Origin: Zeaxanthinibacter sp. PT1
Lineage (GTDB): Bacteria; Bacteroidota; Bacteroidia; Flavobacteriales; Flavobacteriaceae
Direction of reading: 5' to 3'
Assembly: GCF_028464225.1 (NCBI RefSeq)
Contig: NZ_JAQPCN010000001.1
Location: 434,001 to 498,000 of the forward strand
Length of the DNA: 64,000 bases
Shown in pieces: positions 25,175-32,161 of the stretch (the stretch's first letter is position 1; every line of letters begins with the position of its first letter). Made by a program: the position numbers and the translations under genes. A model generated the notes under the pieces. That model saw only the letters and a list, made by a program, of their open reading frames with translations. It had not been told where the DNA came from and ran no database searches.

Positions 25175-26513
25175 ACTCACAGACGAACTGGTCCTTGAGA
25201 TCCAGCTACTGATAGACAATCAAAAGGACTCAGAACTTTTGTCGTTGCTGGAGGAGGTGCATTATGCAGATGTTGCAGAGATCATCAACGAACTCAATCC
25301 CGAGGAAGCCACCTACCTGATTAAATTACTGGACAGTGACCAGACTTCGGATGTGCTTACCGAACTGGACGAAGATGTCAGGGAACGGATCCTGAACAAA
25401 CTTTCGGCCAAGGAGATCGCAGGCGAGCTTGAAGAATTGGACACGGATGATGCGGCAGACATTGTTGCCGAACTCCCCAACGAGATTATACAGGAAGTCA
25501 TCTCAGAGATCGAGGACAGGGAACACGCCAAAGACATCGTGGACCTGTTACGCTACGATGTGAATTCTGCCGGAGGGCTCATGGCGAAGGAGCTGGTAAA
25601 AGTGAACGAGAACTGGAACGTATTAACCTGTGTCAAAGAAATGCGGGCACAGGCAGAAAATGTCACCCGGGTCCATTCCATTTACGTAGTGGATGATGAC
25701 GACAAGTTAAAAGGAAGGCTATCACTTAAAGACCTTCTTACCACGGCCACCACTACCCACATCAAAGATGTCTATATCCCGAAGGTTGATTCGGTGAATG
25801 TGAATGAAAAGCCTGAGGATATTGCCAAGATCATGTCTAAATATGATTTGGAGGCTATTCCGGTGGTAGACGAAATAGGGCGCCTGGTAGGCAGGATTAC
25901 CATTGATGACATTGTTGATGTCATCAAAGAAGAAGCAGATAAAGATTACCAGATGGCTGCGGGTATCTCCCAGGGGGTCGAGGCAGATGACAGTATATGG
26001 GAACTCACCAGGGCACGTCTGCCTTGGTTATTTCTTGGGCTGCTGGGCGGGGTCTGTGCTGCGGCTATCATGGGCGGTTTTGAAGAACTGATCAATCAGC
26101 ATGCTTTACTCTTCTTTTTCACCCCTCTGATTGCCGCCATGGCAGGGAATGTAGGGGTGCAATCCAGCGCTATAATCGTTCAGGGTTTGGCCAATGACGA
26201 TCTTAAAGGCAGTATCAGCCAGCGACTGATCAAGGAAATGCTCCTTGCCGCTCTTAATGGCGCCGTACTCGCCATAGTACTCTTGTTTTTTACCTGGATC
26301 TGGCAAGGAAGTTTTATTACCTCCCTGGCGATTTCCGTTTCCTTGATCGCAGTGATCATCGTTGCAGGTATTATAGGCACTTTCACTCCCTTGTTTCTTC
26401 ACAAAAGAGGGATAGATCCAGCCATTGCCACCGGCCCGTTTATCACTACCAGTAACGATATTTTTGGGATTCTGATCTATTTCACCATCGCCAAATTGCT
26501 ATTAGGCATTTAG
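25161..26513 (+). CDS. mgtE: MgtE-type magnesium transporter
   Basis: The 450-residue protein has the MgtE architecture. A superhelical acidic N domain (residues about 1-130, repeats of the LxxLDxDxxxxxLxxL type) is followed by two CBS domains (about 135-255, [20 protein letters not shown] and [18 protein letters not shown]). The C-terminal channel part has five hydrophobic helices with [19 protein letters not shown] and a final [18 protein letters not shown]. It imports Mg2+ (or Co2+) through the inner membrane and is gated by cytoplasmic Mg2+. The ATG at 25161 lies inside the end of rsmA. Confidence 0.96.
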   Translation: MTPFKLTDELVLEIQLLIDNQKDSELLSLLEEVHYADVAEIINELNPEEATYLIKLLDSDQTSDVLTELDEDVRERILNKLSAKEIAGELEELDTDDAADIVAELPNEIIQEVISEIEDREHAKDIVDLLRYDVNSAGGLMAKELVKVNENWNVLTCVKEMRAQAENVTRVHSIYVVDDDDKLKGRLSLKDLLTTATTTHIKDVYIPKVDSVNVNEKPEDIAKIMSKYDLEAIPVVDEIGRLVGRITIDDIVDVIKEEADKDYQMAAGISQGVEADDSIWELTRARLPWLFLGLLGGVCAAAIMGGFEELINQHALLFFFTPLIAAMAGNVGVQSSAIIVQGLANDDLKGSISQRLIKEMLLAALNGAVLAIVLLFFTWIWQGSFITSLAISVSLIAVIIVAGIIGTFTPLFLHKRGIDPAIATGPFITTSNDIFGILIYFTIAKLLLGI

Positions 26514-26576
26514 CCAAAAAGAAAACTCTTATTTTAGAGGCTCTATCCGTCCAGGATGTAAAAACCAATTGCTATT

Positions 26577-27509
26577 ATGAAAGTAAAGGTGGCTGTGATA
26601 CAGGATGCACCAGTATTCTTTGATAAGGAAAAAACGCTGCAGAAAATTGAATCCCTGGCCGGTGAACAAGCCGATAAGGGTTGCCAGCTATTGTTATTCC
26701 CGGAATCTTTCATCCCCGGGTATCCCAGGGGTTTTACCTTTGGAGCATCCATCGGCAGCCGTAGCCCGGAAGGTAGGAAACTGTATGCAGAATACCTGGA
26801 TAACAGCATAGACCTGGATAAAGACCGGGACAGGCTGGAAAAGATTGCTGCTAAGCATAAGGTTTACCTGGTTATAGGTGTTACGGAACGTGATAAGAAC
26901 GGAAGGAGCCTCTTCTGTTCCATGCTCTATATATCACCCCATGCCGGTCTACTGGGAGTTCACCGCAAAATTAAACCCACGGGTACGGAAAGGGTGGTAT
27001 GGAGCGAAGCTGGAGGTGAAAGCCTGGTTTCGTTTGACACCAAAATAGGTAAACTGGGTGGTCTTATCTGTTGGGAGAATTACATGCCGCTAGCCAGGAT
27101 GGCTATGTACCAACAGGGAGTTGAAATCTACCTGGCCCCCACAGCAGATGCCAGGGAATCCTGGGTGACCAGCATGCAGCATATAGCCCTGGAGGGTCGT
27201 TGCTTTGTAATGGGTTGCAACCAATATTTTAACCGGCAGATGTATCCCGAGAAATATCGAGATTTACTCCCGGAAACGCCCGAGGAAATCTGCCCGGGGG
27301 GCAGCGTGATCATATCACCCACCGGTCATATCATAGCGGGTCCCCTCTGGAATAAAGCCGGGGTGCTGATCGCAGAATTGAACCTGGACGAGATCAAGGA
27401 AGTGAGTTTGGATTTTGACGTCACCGGGCATTATGCACGGAAAGATATATTTAACTATAGCGTGGAAGGACAACCAGCAATGATAAAAGAACCGGATGAA
27501 AGCAATTAA
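26577..27509 (+). CDS. Nitrilase/carbon-nitrogen hydrolase
   Basis: The 310-residue product shows the full Glu-Lys-Cys triad of the nitrilase superfamily: E43 in LLFPESFIPGYPRG, Lys in HRKIKPTGTERVVW (about 131-133) and C164 in GGLICWENYMPL. The PxGFTFG and KPT-x-x-ER patterns are those of true nitrilases (EC 3.5.5) that convert a nitrile to an acid and ammonia, rather than amidases. The substrate is unknown. It overlaps the following cupin gene by 14 bp, so the two form a unit inserted between mgtE and the dehydrogenase gene. Confidence 0.9.
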   Translation: MKVKVAVIQDAPVFFDKEKTLQKIESLAGEQADKGCQLLLFPESFIPGYPRGFTFGASIGSRSPEGRKLYAEYLDNSIDLDKDRDRLEKIAAKHKVYLVIGVTERDKNGRSLFCSMLYISPHAGLLGVHRKIKPTGTERVVWSEAGGESLVSFDTKIGKLGGLICWENYMPLARMAMYQQGVEIYLAPTADARESWVTSMQHIALEGRCFVMGCNQYFNRQMYPEKYRDLLPETPEEICPGGSVIISPTGHIIAGPLWNKAGVLIAELNLDEIKEVSLDFDVTGHYARKDIFNYSVEGQPAMIKEPDESN

Positions 27510-27861
27510 CCTATCCGAGAAATTCCAAAAATTTAATGCCCAATGGCATCCACACCAGGTCGCGGTCGTTGATGGTATGCAGGTGTTATTAGCCCGATTA
27601 CAAGGGGAGTTCGTGTGGCATGTACATGAAGAGGAAGATGAACTCTTCCAGGTGATCAAAGGAACCCTTTATATACAATTCAGGGACCGGACAGCCGTAG
27701 TAAGGGAAGGAGAGCTTATCGTAGTGCCTAAAGGCGTTGAACATTGCCCAATGACAAAAAACAATGAAGAGGTACAGGTCCTTCTCTTTGAAAAGCTAGG
27801 CATTGCCCATACCGGGCAAATTAAGAATGAACGCACTGTCTCTGATTACCCCAAAATCTGA
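27496..27861 (+). CDS. Small cupin-domain protein
   Basis: This 121-residue single-domain cupin has motif 1 FVWHVHEEEDELFQVIKG (H-x-H with a distal Glu) and motif 2 VPKGVEHCPM (His near residue 77), so the metal site looks intact. The ATG at 27496 lies inside the end of the nitrilase gene, suggesting translational coupling. Similar small cupins act as isomerases, dioxygenases or mannose-6-phosphate-isomerase-like proteins; nothing here decides which. A link to the nitrilase product is plausible but only inferred from overlap. Confidence 0.88.
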   Translation: MKAINLSEKFQKFNAQWHPHQVAVVDGMQVLLARLQGEFVWHVHEEEDELFQVIKGTLYIQFRDRTAVVREGELIVVPKGVEHCPMTKNNEEVQVLLFEKLGIAHTGQIKNERTVSDYPKI

Positions 27862-27866
27862 TTCTT

Positions 27867-28808
27867 ATGAAAATACTTCACCTGGATACTAATCATCCAT
27901 TAATGATTGCAGAGTTTGCCAAGATGGGCTATGAAAATCACGAAGATTATACCGGCAACAAAGAAGAAATTGAATCAAAAATAGATCAGTATGACGGCCT
28001 CATCATTCGGAGTCGGTTTACTATAGACCGAAACTTCCTGGATAAAGCGAATCGCCTGAAATTTATCGGGAGAGTTGGCGCCGGGCTGGAAAACATTGAT
28101 ACGGAATACGCAAAGTCTAAAGGGATATTCCTGGCTGCCGCACCTGAAGGAAACAGGAATGCCGTAGGAGAACACAGCCTTGGGATGTTGCTTTCACTCT
28201 TCAATAAACTGAATAAAGCCGACCGGGAAGTACGAAATGGCAGCTGGGACCGGGAAGGTAATCGAGGGTTAGAACTGGACGGGAAATGTGTGGGGATCAT
28301 TGGATATGGCAATATGGGCAAAGCCTTTGCGAGGAAATTGAGAGGCTTTGAGGTTGAGGTTATCTGTTACGATATAAAACAGGGCGTAGGTGATGAAAAT
28401 GCCAGGCAGGTCAGTCTGGACGAGTTGCGTCGCAAGGCAGAAGTAGTCAGTCTGCATGTACCCCAGACACCGGAGACAGTAGGTATGGTCAATGCTGATT
28501 TCATCCGCGGCTTCAGGCATCCCATTTGGATCATTAATACGGCAAGAGGTAAATGCATCGTTACTCAGGACCTGATCACGGCGATTGAAAACGGACGGGT
28601 GTTGGGTGCAGGCCTGGACGTCCTGGAATACGAAAAAGCCTCTTTTGAAAAATTATTCCAGGACGGTGAAATGCCCGAGGCATTTCGTTACCTGGTGGCT
28701 TCAGAAAAAGTACTCCTCACCCCCCATGTAGCCGGATGGACCGTTGAAAGCAAGGAAAAACTTGCCCAGACCATAGTAGATAAGGTGCAACAGCATTTCG
28801 CTTCCTGA
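27867..28808 (+). CDS. D-2-hydroxyacid dehydrogenase (phosphoglycerate dehydrogenase-like)
   Basis: The 313-residue protein has the D-2-hydroxyacid dehydrogenase signatures: FIGRVGAGLENIDTEYAKSKGI and GNRNAVGEHSLGMLLSL, the NAD-binding GIIGYGNMGKAFARKL, VSLHVPQTPETVGMV, WIINTARGKCI (catalytic Arg) and the catalytic LLTPHVAGW. A catalytic Glu is expected in DVLEYEKASF. The substrate could be 3-phosphoglycerate or another 2-oxoacid; the protein lacks the ACT domain of classical SerA. It follows the cupin gene by 5 bp. Confidence 0.9.
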   Translation: MKILHLDTNHPLMIAEFAKMGYENHEDYTGNKEEIESKIDQYDGLIIRSRFTIDRNFLDKANRLKFIGRVGAGLENIDTEYAKSKGIFLAAAPEGNRNAVGEHSLGMLLSLFNKLNKADREVRNGSWDREGNRGLELDGKCVGIIGYGNMGKAFARKLRGFEVEVICYDIKQGVGDENARQVSLDELRRKAEVVSLHVPQTPETVGMVNADFIRGFRHPIWIINTARGKCIVTQDLITAIENGRVLGAGLDVLEYEKASFEKLFQDGEMPEAFRYLVASEKVLLTPHVAGWTVESKEKLAQTIVDKVQQHFAS

Positions 28809-28887
28809 TCTCACGCTACAGCACATGAATTACAGTTTTCCCAGACGCATACCTTTGATGAAAATTTGGTATCTTGGTTAAGCACCC

Positions 28888-28907
28888 CCTGTTCTATTTT
28901 GAACAGG
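28888..28907 (+). other. Stem-loop in the leader of DUF4199
   Basis: CCTGTTC (28888-28894) pairs with GAACAGG (28901-28907) around a six-base loop, 20 bp before the DUF4199 ATG. Possible operator or leader hairpin; no T-run follows, so it is not a terminator. Confidence 0.4.
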
Positions 28908-28927
28908 CAACCAACACCAAATAACCA

Positions 28928-29401
28928 ATGAAGATAAAATCAATAATCATCAGGTACGGTATGTATGGCTTAATCACGGGCATCGTGCTATTCCTGCTAG
29001 TCCTGGGACTGGGATCCGGCCTGAGTTTCGGCGCCCAGGAAATGGTTGGTTATTCGGTGATCCTGATATCACTGGCATTCATTTACCCCGGCGTAAAGAA
29101 ATACAGGGATGAGAAACTGGGAGGCTATATTGGCTACCGAAAAGCCACCCTGGTAGGCCTGTTGATCGCGACCTTCAGTGGTATAGGAATCGCCGTTGCC
29201 GATTTTATCTATCTCACACTGATCAATCCCGACTTTTTCACTGAATATTCATCCAACATAAGAGCCCAGGGCTATAAAGGGGAAATTCCTGATTATGGCA
29301 GTGGTTTTATGGCAGCAATTATGTTCCTGACAGTTATGGCAGCAGGGATCATCGTCGCGGTAGGCTCTGCAATACTGTTGCGAAAAAAAAGACCCAGATG
29401 A
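28928..29401 (+). CDS. DUF4199 family membrane protein
   Basis: The 157-residue protein has four hydrophobic segments (about residues 7-32, 38-54, 68-92 and 125-150) and the pattern VKKYRDEKLGGYIGYRKA between helices 2 and 3, typical of the DUF4199 family found in Bacteroidota. It is an inner membrane protein of unknown function. Its stop overlaps the ATG of the DUF1801 gene (ATGA), placing it at the head of a three-gene unit. Confidence 0.88.
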   Translation: MKIKSIIIRYGMYGLITGIVLFLLVLGLGSGLSFGAQEMVGYSVILISLAFIYPGVKKYRDEKLGGYIGYRKATLVGLLIATFSGIGIAVADFIYLTLINPDFFTEYSSNIRAQGYKGEIPDYGSGFMAAIMFLTVMAAGIIVAVGSAILLRKKRPR

Positions 29402-29865
29402 CTTCAGACGCCAAAACACCGGAAGAGTATATCTCTGAAGTTCCTAAAGAAAGAAAACCGTATATGCATAAGCTACGGGAGACAATCTTACAGAATTTAC
29501 CTGAAGGATTCAGGGAAGAGATGAGTTACGGAATGATCGGGTATGTTGTACCCCATGAGCTATACCCCCCGGGCTACCATGTTAATCCACAATTGCCATT
29601 ACCGTTCCTTAGTATTGCATCCCAGAAGAACAATCTCGCTCTTTATCATATGGGTATCAACGCCAATCCCGAATTACATGACTGGTGGGTAGCAGAATAT
29701 AAAAACAGGGTGTCTTCCAAACTGGATATGGGCAAAAGTTGTATCCGTTTTAAAAAACCGGAACTGATCCCGTTTGAACTTATCGGTGAATTGTGCTCCA
29801 AGGTGAGTGTAGAGGACTGGATATCTACTTATGAAAACAAAATAAAGAACAACAGGAAAAAATGA
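29398..29865 (+). CDS. DUF1801 family protein (YdhG-like)
   Basis: The 155-residue product contains the DUF1801 pattern: TPEEYISEVPKERKPYMHKL, FREEMSYGMIGYVVP, LSIASQKNNLALYHMG and KSCIRFKKPELIPFELIGEL. The family is a small soluble fold related to the frataxin-like YdhG/YjhG group; its biochemical role is unknown. It overlaps both neighbours by 4 bp (ATGA junctions), so DUF4199-DUF1801-VOC should be one operon with coupled translation. Confidence 0.88.
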   Translation: MTSDAKTPEEYISEVPKERKPYMHKLRETILQNLPEGFREEMSYGMIGYVVPHELYPPGYHVNPQLPLPFLSIASQKNNLALYHMGINANPELHDWWVAEYKNRVSSKLDMGKSCIRFKKPELIPFELIGELCSKVSVEDWISTYENKIKNNRKK

Positions 29866-30248
29866 AAAACAGAGTTACTGGACTAGGGGGATTCTTTTTT
29901 AAATCAAAGGACCCGGATAAGATAAAATCATGGTATAAAGAACACCTGGGACTACCCGTAGATAATTATGGCTGCTCTTTCTGGTGGAAAGATAAAGAGG
30001 GTAATGACTGCATGACACAATGGAGTCCTATGGACCAAGAAACTGAATATTTCAAACCCAGCGAAAAACAATTCATGATGAATTTCAGGGTTGAGAACCT
30101 GGTAGAATTATTAGAGGTGCTCAGGAAGGAAGGAGTAACAGTGGTCGGGGAAATTGAAGAATACGACTATGGGAAATTTGGATGGGTACTGGATCCGGAA
30201 GGCAATAAAGTGGAGTTGTGGGAACCCGTTGACAAAGCCTTTCTCTAA
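29862..30248 (+). CDS. VOC (glyoxalase/bleomycin-resistance) family protein
   Basis: This 128-residue protein has the two beta-alpha-beta-beta-beta modules of the vicinal oxygen chelate fold: GLGGFFFKSKDPDKIKSWYKEHLGL at the N-terminus and FGWVLDPEGNKVELWEP at the C-terminus, including the usual terminal Glu metal ligand. The usual N-terminal His metal ligand is not evident, so metal binding is uncertain. Members act as dioxygenases, lyases or antibiotic-binding proteins; the substrate is unknown. Last gene of the DUF4199-DUF1801 unit. Confidence 0.9.
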   Translation: MKNRVTGLGGFFFKSKDPDKIKSWYKEHLGLPVDNYGCSFWWKDKEGNDCMTQWSPMDQETEYFKPSEKQFMMNFRVENLVELLEVLRKEGVTVVGEIEEYDYGKFGWVLDPEGNKVELWEPVDKAFL

Positions 30249-30300
30249 TCGAATTTTTTCCTACATTTAATTCATTATTAACCAACTAAACATAACCACC

Positions 30301-30726
30301 ATGTCTGAAGATAACGAAGATAAAGCCAAAAAAGCAGCAGAGGAAGCTAAAGCAAGAGCAGAAGAAGCCGCCAAGGACACAAAAGAATCAGCTGAAAATT
30401 TCAAAGAAGAAGCAAAGAAAACTGCTAACGAATTTACCGAAGGATTTAAAAGTGCCACTGGGGACAACAAGAAGATTGTAGCCGGTATCCTGGCTATAAT
30501 CCTGGGTGGGTTCGGTATTCATAAATTTATCCTCGGCTACCAGAAAGAAGGAATCATTCTATTGGTGATCACCCTGATCGGGATCGTACTCTCTTGCGTG
30601 GTGGTCGGGGCCTTTATCTGCATGGCCACAGGATTAGTGGGGCTGATCGAAGGTATCATTTACCTGACCAAATCTGATGAAGAGTTTTACAACACATACC
30701 AGGTAGGAAGAAAACCCTGGTTCTGA
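30301..30726 (+). CDS. TM2-domain membrane protein with helical charged N-terminus
   Basis: The first 60 residues of this 141-residue protein are almost only Lys, Glu, Ala and Asp, predicting a long amphipathic helix. A TM2 domain follows (about 62-125): KKIVAGILAIILGGFGIHKFILGY, GIILLVITLIGIVLSCVVV and GLVGLIEGIIYL. The loop G-x-G-I-H-K-F-x-L-G-Y is the TM2 signature. It is an inner membrane protein of unknown role. A TACATTTA element (30262-30269) may be its promoter; a strong terminator follows. Confidence 0.9.
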   Translation: MSEDNEDKAKKAAEEAKARAEEAAKDTKESAENFKEEAKKTANEFTEGFKSATGDNKKIVAGILAIILGGFGIHKFILGYQKEGIILLVITLIGIVLSCVVVGAFICMATGLVGLIEGIIYLTKSDEEFYNTYQVGRKPWF

Positions 30727-30733
30727 TCATACG

Positions 30734-30763
30734 GCCGGGAAAATAATTCTCCCGGCTTTTTTT
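30734..30763 (+). terminator. Terminator after the TM2 gene
   Basis: A 7-bp GC-rich stem (30734-30740 with 30750-30756, nine-base loop) followed by a run of seven T. It isolates the ArsR operon from the long plus-strand run. Confidence 0.9.
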
Positions 30764-30781
30764 GAAATATTTATTATCGTA

Positions 30782-30793
30782 ATATTGCAATAT
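30782..30793 (+). promoter_or_regulatory. Palindrome before arsR, probable autoregulatory operator
   Basis: ATATTGCAATAT is a perfect 12-bp palindrome ending 11 nt before the arsR ATG, in an A/T-rich promoter region. SmtB/ArsR-type repressors bind AT-rich imperfect dyads at their own promoter; the assignment here is inferred from position. Confidence 0.55.
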
Positions 30794-30804
30794 ATAAATA
30801 CAAC

Positions 30805-31128
30805 ATGGGTATTTCCAAAACACAGATCTTTTCATCTCCACAGAACCGGCTGGCCAGTCAGTTTAAAGCACTTGCCCACCCGGCCAGGATTGCCATACTG
30901 CAATACCTCAGTAAGCAGCAGGCATGCATCTGCAATGATATTGTGGAGGAGATCGGCCTGGCACAACCAACCATCTCGCAACATCTTAAAGAATTAAAGC
31001 AGGTGGGACTGATACAGGGAACTGTGGAAGGAAAGAAAATCTGTTATTGTATAGACCTGCAAGCCTGGAAGGAATTGCAACGCGAATTTCACGCATTTTT
31101 TGAAACCGGCGGGTCCTCCTGCTGTTAA
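30805..31128 (+). CDS. arsR: ArsR/SmtB family transcriptional regulator
   Basis: This 107-residue winged-helix regulator has LASQFKALAHPARIAILQYL, then CICNDIVEEIGLAQPTISQH and LKELKQVGLIQGTVEGKKICY. A Cys-x-Cys pair (ACICND) lies where the CxC of the classic arsenite site of E. coli ArsR is found, and the protein ends in GGSSCC, adding a second Cys pair. It likely represses this operon and is released by As(III) or a soft metal. It is first in an operon with DUF6428 and an acetyltransferase. Confidence 0.92.
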   Translation: MGISKTQIFSSPQNRLASQFKALAHPARIAILQYLSKQQACICNDIVEEIGLAQPTISQHLKELKQVGLIQGTVEGKKICYCIDLQAWKELQREFHAFFETGGSSCC

Positions 31129-31140
31129 TGAATTAACGTT

Positions 31141-31629
31141 ATGAATACTAAAGAGTTCTTAGATTTATTATCCAAACACCAGGATAAAAGCCTGCTATTT
31201 GAATACTCCCCGGGCCGATTGGTCGGTGCTAATTACCACATCACGGAGGTTAAAAATATTACTGTAGACTCTGTGGATTGTGGTACGGGAACGGATCGCT
31301 GGAATGAAACGGTGATCCAGCTCTGGGAGAGCCCGTCAGAGATCGGGAAAACCGATTATCTTACGGTATACAAGGCCAACGGAATCCTGAAGAAGGTAGA
31401 CCGTTTACGGAAAATGGACCGTGAAGCTGCCGTGAAATTTGAATATGGCAACCAGAATTTCCATACGGCACAGCTCTTTGTCAATTCATTTACGGTCCAA
31501 GGTACAGAATTGCGCATTCACCTAAGCGTAACCCAGACAGATTGTAAGGCTAAAGAAAGTTGTGGTATACCGGTAGAGACAGTTACTACCGAGGATAATA
31601 GTTGTGCCCCCGGCAGTGGTTGTTGTTAA
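31141..31629 (+). CDS. DUF6428 family protein with Cys-rich tail
   Basis: The 162-residue protein begins MNTKEFLDLLSKHQDKSLLF, with YSPGRLVGANYHITEVKN and DCGTGTDRWNETVIQLWES, matching the DUF6428 family that travels with arsR in Bacteroidota. The last 25 residues hold five cysteines (ESCGIP and SCAPGSGCC). The final Cys-Cys echoes that of the ArsR protein. The tail could bind As(III) or another thiophilic metal; the folded part has no recognised function. Its 3' end is close to the acetyltransferase gene, which has its own GAGAGGA ribosome binding site. Confidence 0.88.
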   Translation: MNTKEFLDLLSKHQDKSLLFEYSPGRLVGANYHITEVKNITVDSVDCGTGTDRWNETVIQLWESPSEIGKTDYLTVYKANGILKKVDRLRKMDREAAVKFEYGNQNFHTAQLFVNSFTVQGTELRIHLSVTQTDCKAKESCGIPVETVTTEDNSCAPGSGCC

Positions 31630-31640
31630 AGAGAGGAATT

Positions 31641-32132
31641 ATGAATATCCGTTCTATGACCCCTGGAGATTGGCAGCATGTAGCCGAGATATACCGCCAA
31701 GGTATCGCTACCGGTGTTGCTACCTTTGAAACGGTTGTTCCAGAATATGATGATTGGGACAGCAAGCACCTTACTGAATGCCGGGTCGTAGCCGAGGATC
31801 AGGGCAAGATAATGGGATGGGCGGCCTTATCCCCCGTCTCCAGCAGGTGTGTTTACGAAGGAGTAGCCGAAGTCAGCGTTTATGTAGGGGAAGCTGCACG
31901 CGGAAAAGGAATTGGTCGTCTGCTGTTGGCCCTATTAATCCGGGAGAGCGAATCCTGCGGTCTTTGGACCCTTCAATCGGGAATATTTCCGCAGAATACT
32001 GCCAGTATTCGCGTGCATGAAGCACTCGGTTTTCGCCTGATCGGGAAGAGAGAAAGAGTAGCTAAACTTAACGGAAACTGGTTTGACAACCTGCTCTTTG
32101 AAAAAAGAAGTCAAACAGTGGGTATAGAGTAG
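31641..32132 (+). CDS. GNAT N-acetyltransferase (phosphinothricin acetyltransferase/ArsN-like)
   Basis: The 163-residue protein is closest in pattern to the Pat/Bar/ArsN group: MNIRSMTPGDWQHVAEIYRQ, GVATFETVVPEYDDWD, the acetyl-CoA loop ARGKGIGRLLLALLI and PQNTASIRVHEALGFRLIGKR, with LNGNWFDNLLFEKR at the end. In ars operons such enzymes acetylate toxic organoarsenicals or phosphinothricin-like compounds; here this is inferred from location. The ATG at 31641 has a good ribosome binding site; an upstream frame start lies within DUF6428. No arsenite efflux or ArsC gene follows. Confidence 0.88.
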   Translation: MNIRSMTPGDWQHVAEIYRQGIATGVATFETVVPEYDDWDSKHLTECRVVAEDQGKIMGWAALSPVSSRCVYEGVAEVSVYVGEAARGKGIGRLLLALLIRESESCGLWTLQSGIFPQNTASIRVHEALGFRLIGKRERVAKLNGNWFDNLLFEKRSQTVGIE

Positions 32133-32161
32133 CCCTCGGTATGAGGCATCAATTCGCACTG

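Noticed and set aside
30734-30794. Possible riboswitch before arsR
   Set aside because: The structure is a simple terminator followed by a DNA palindrome; no riboswitch-like multi-helix fold.
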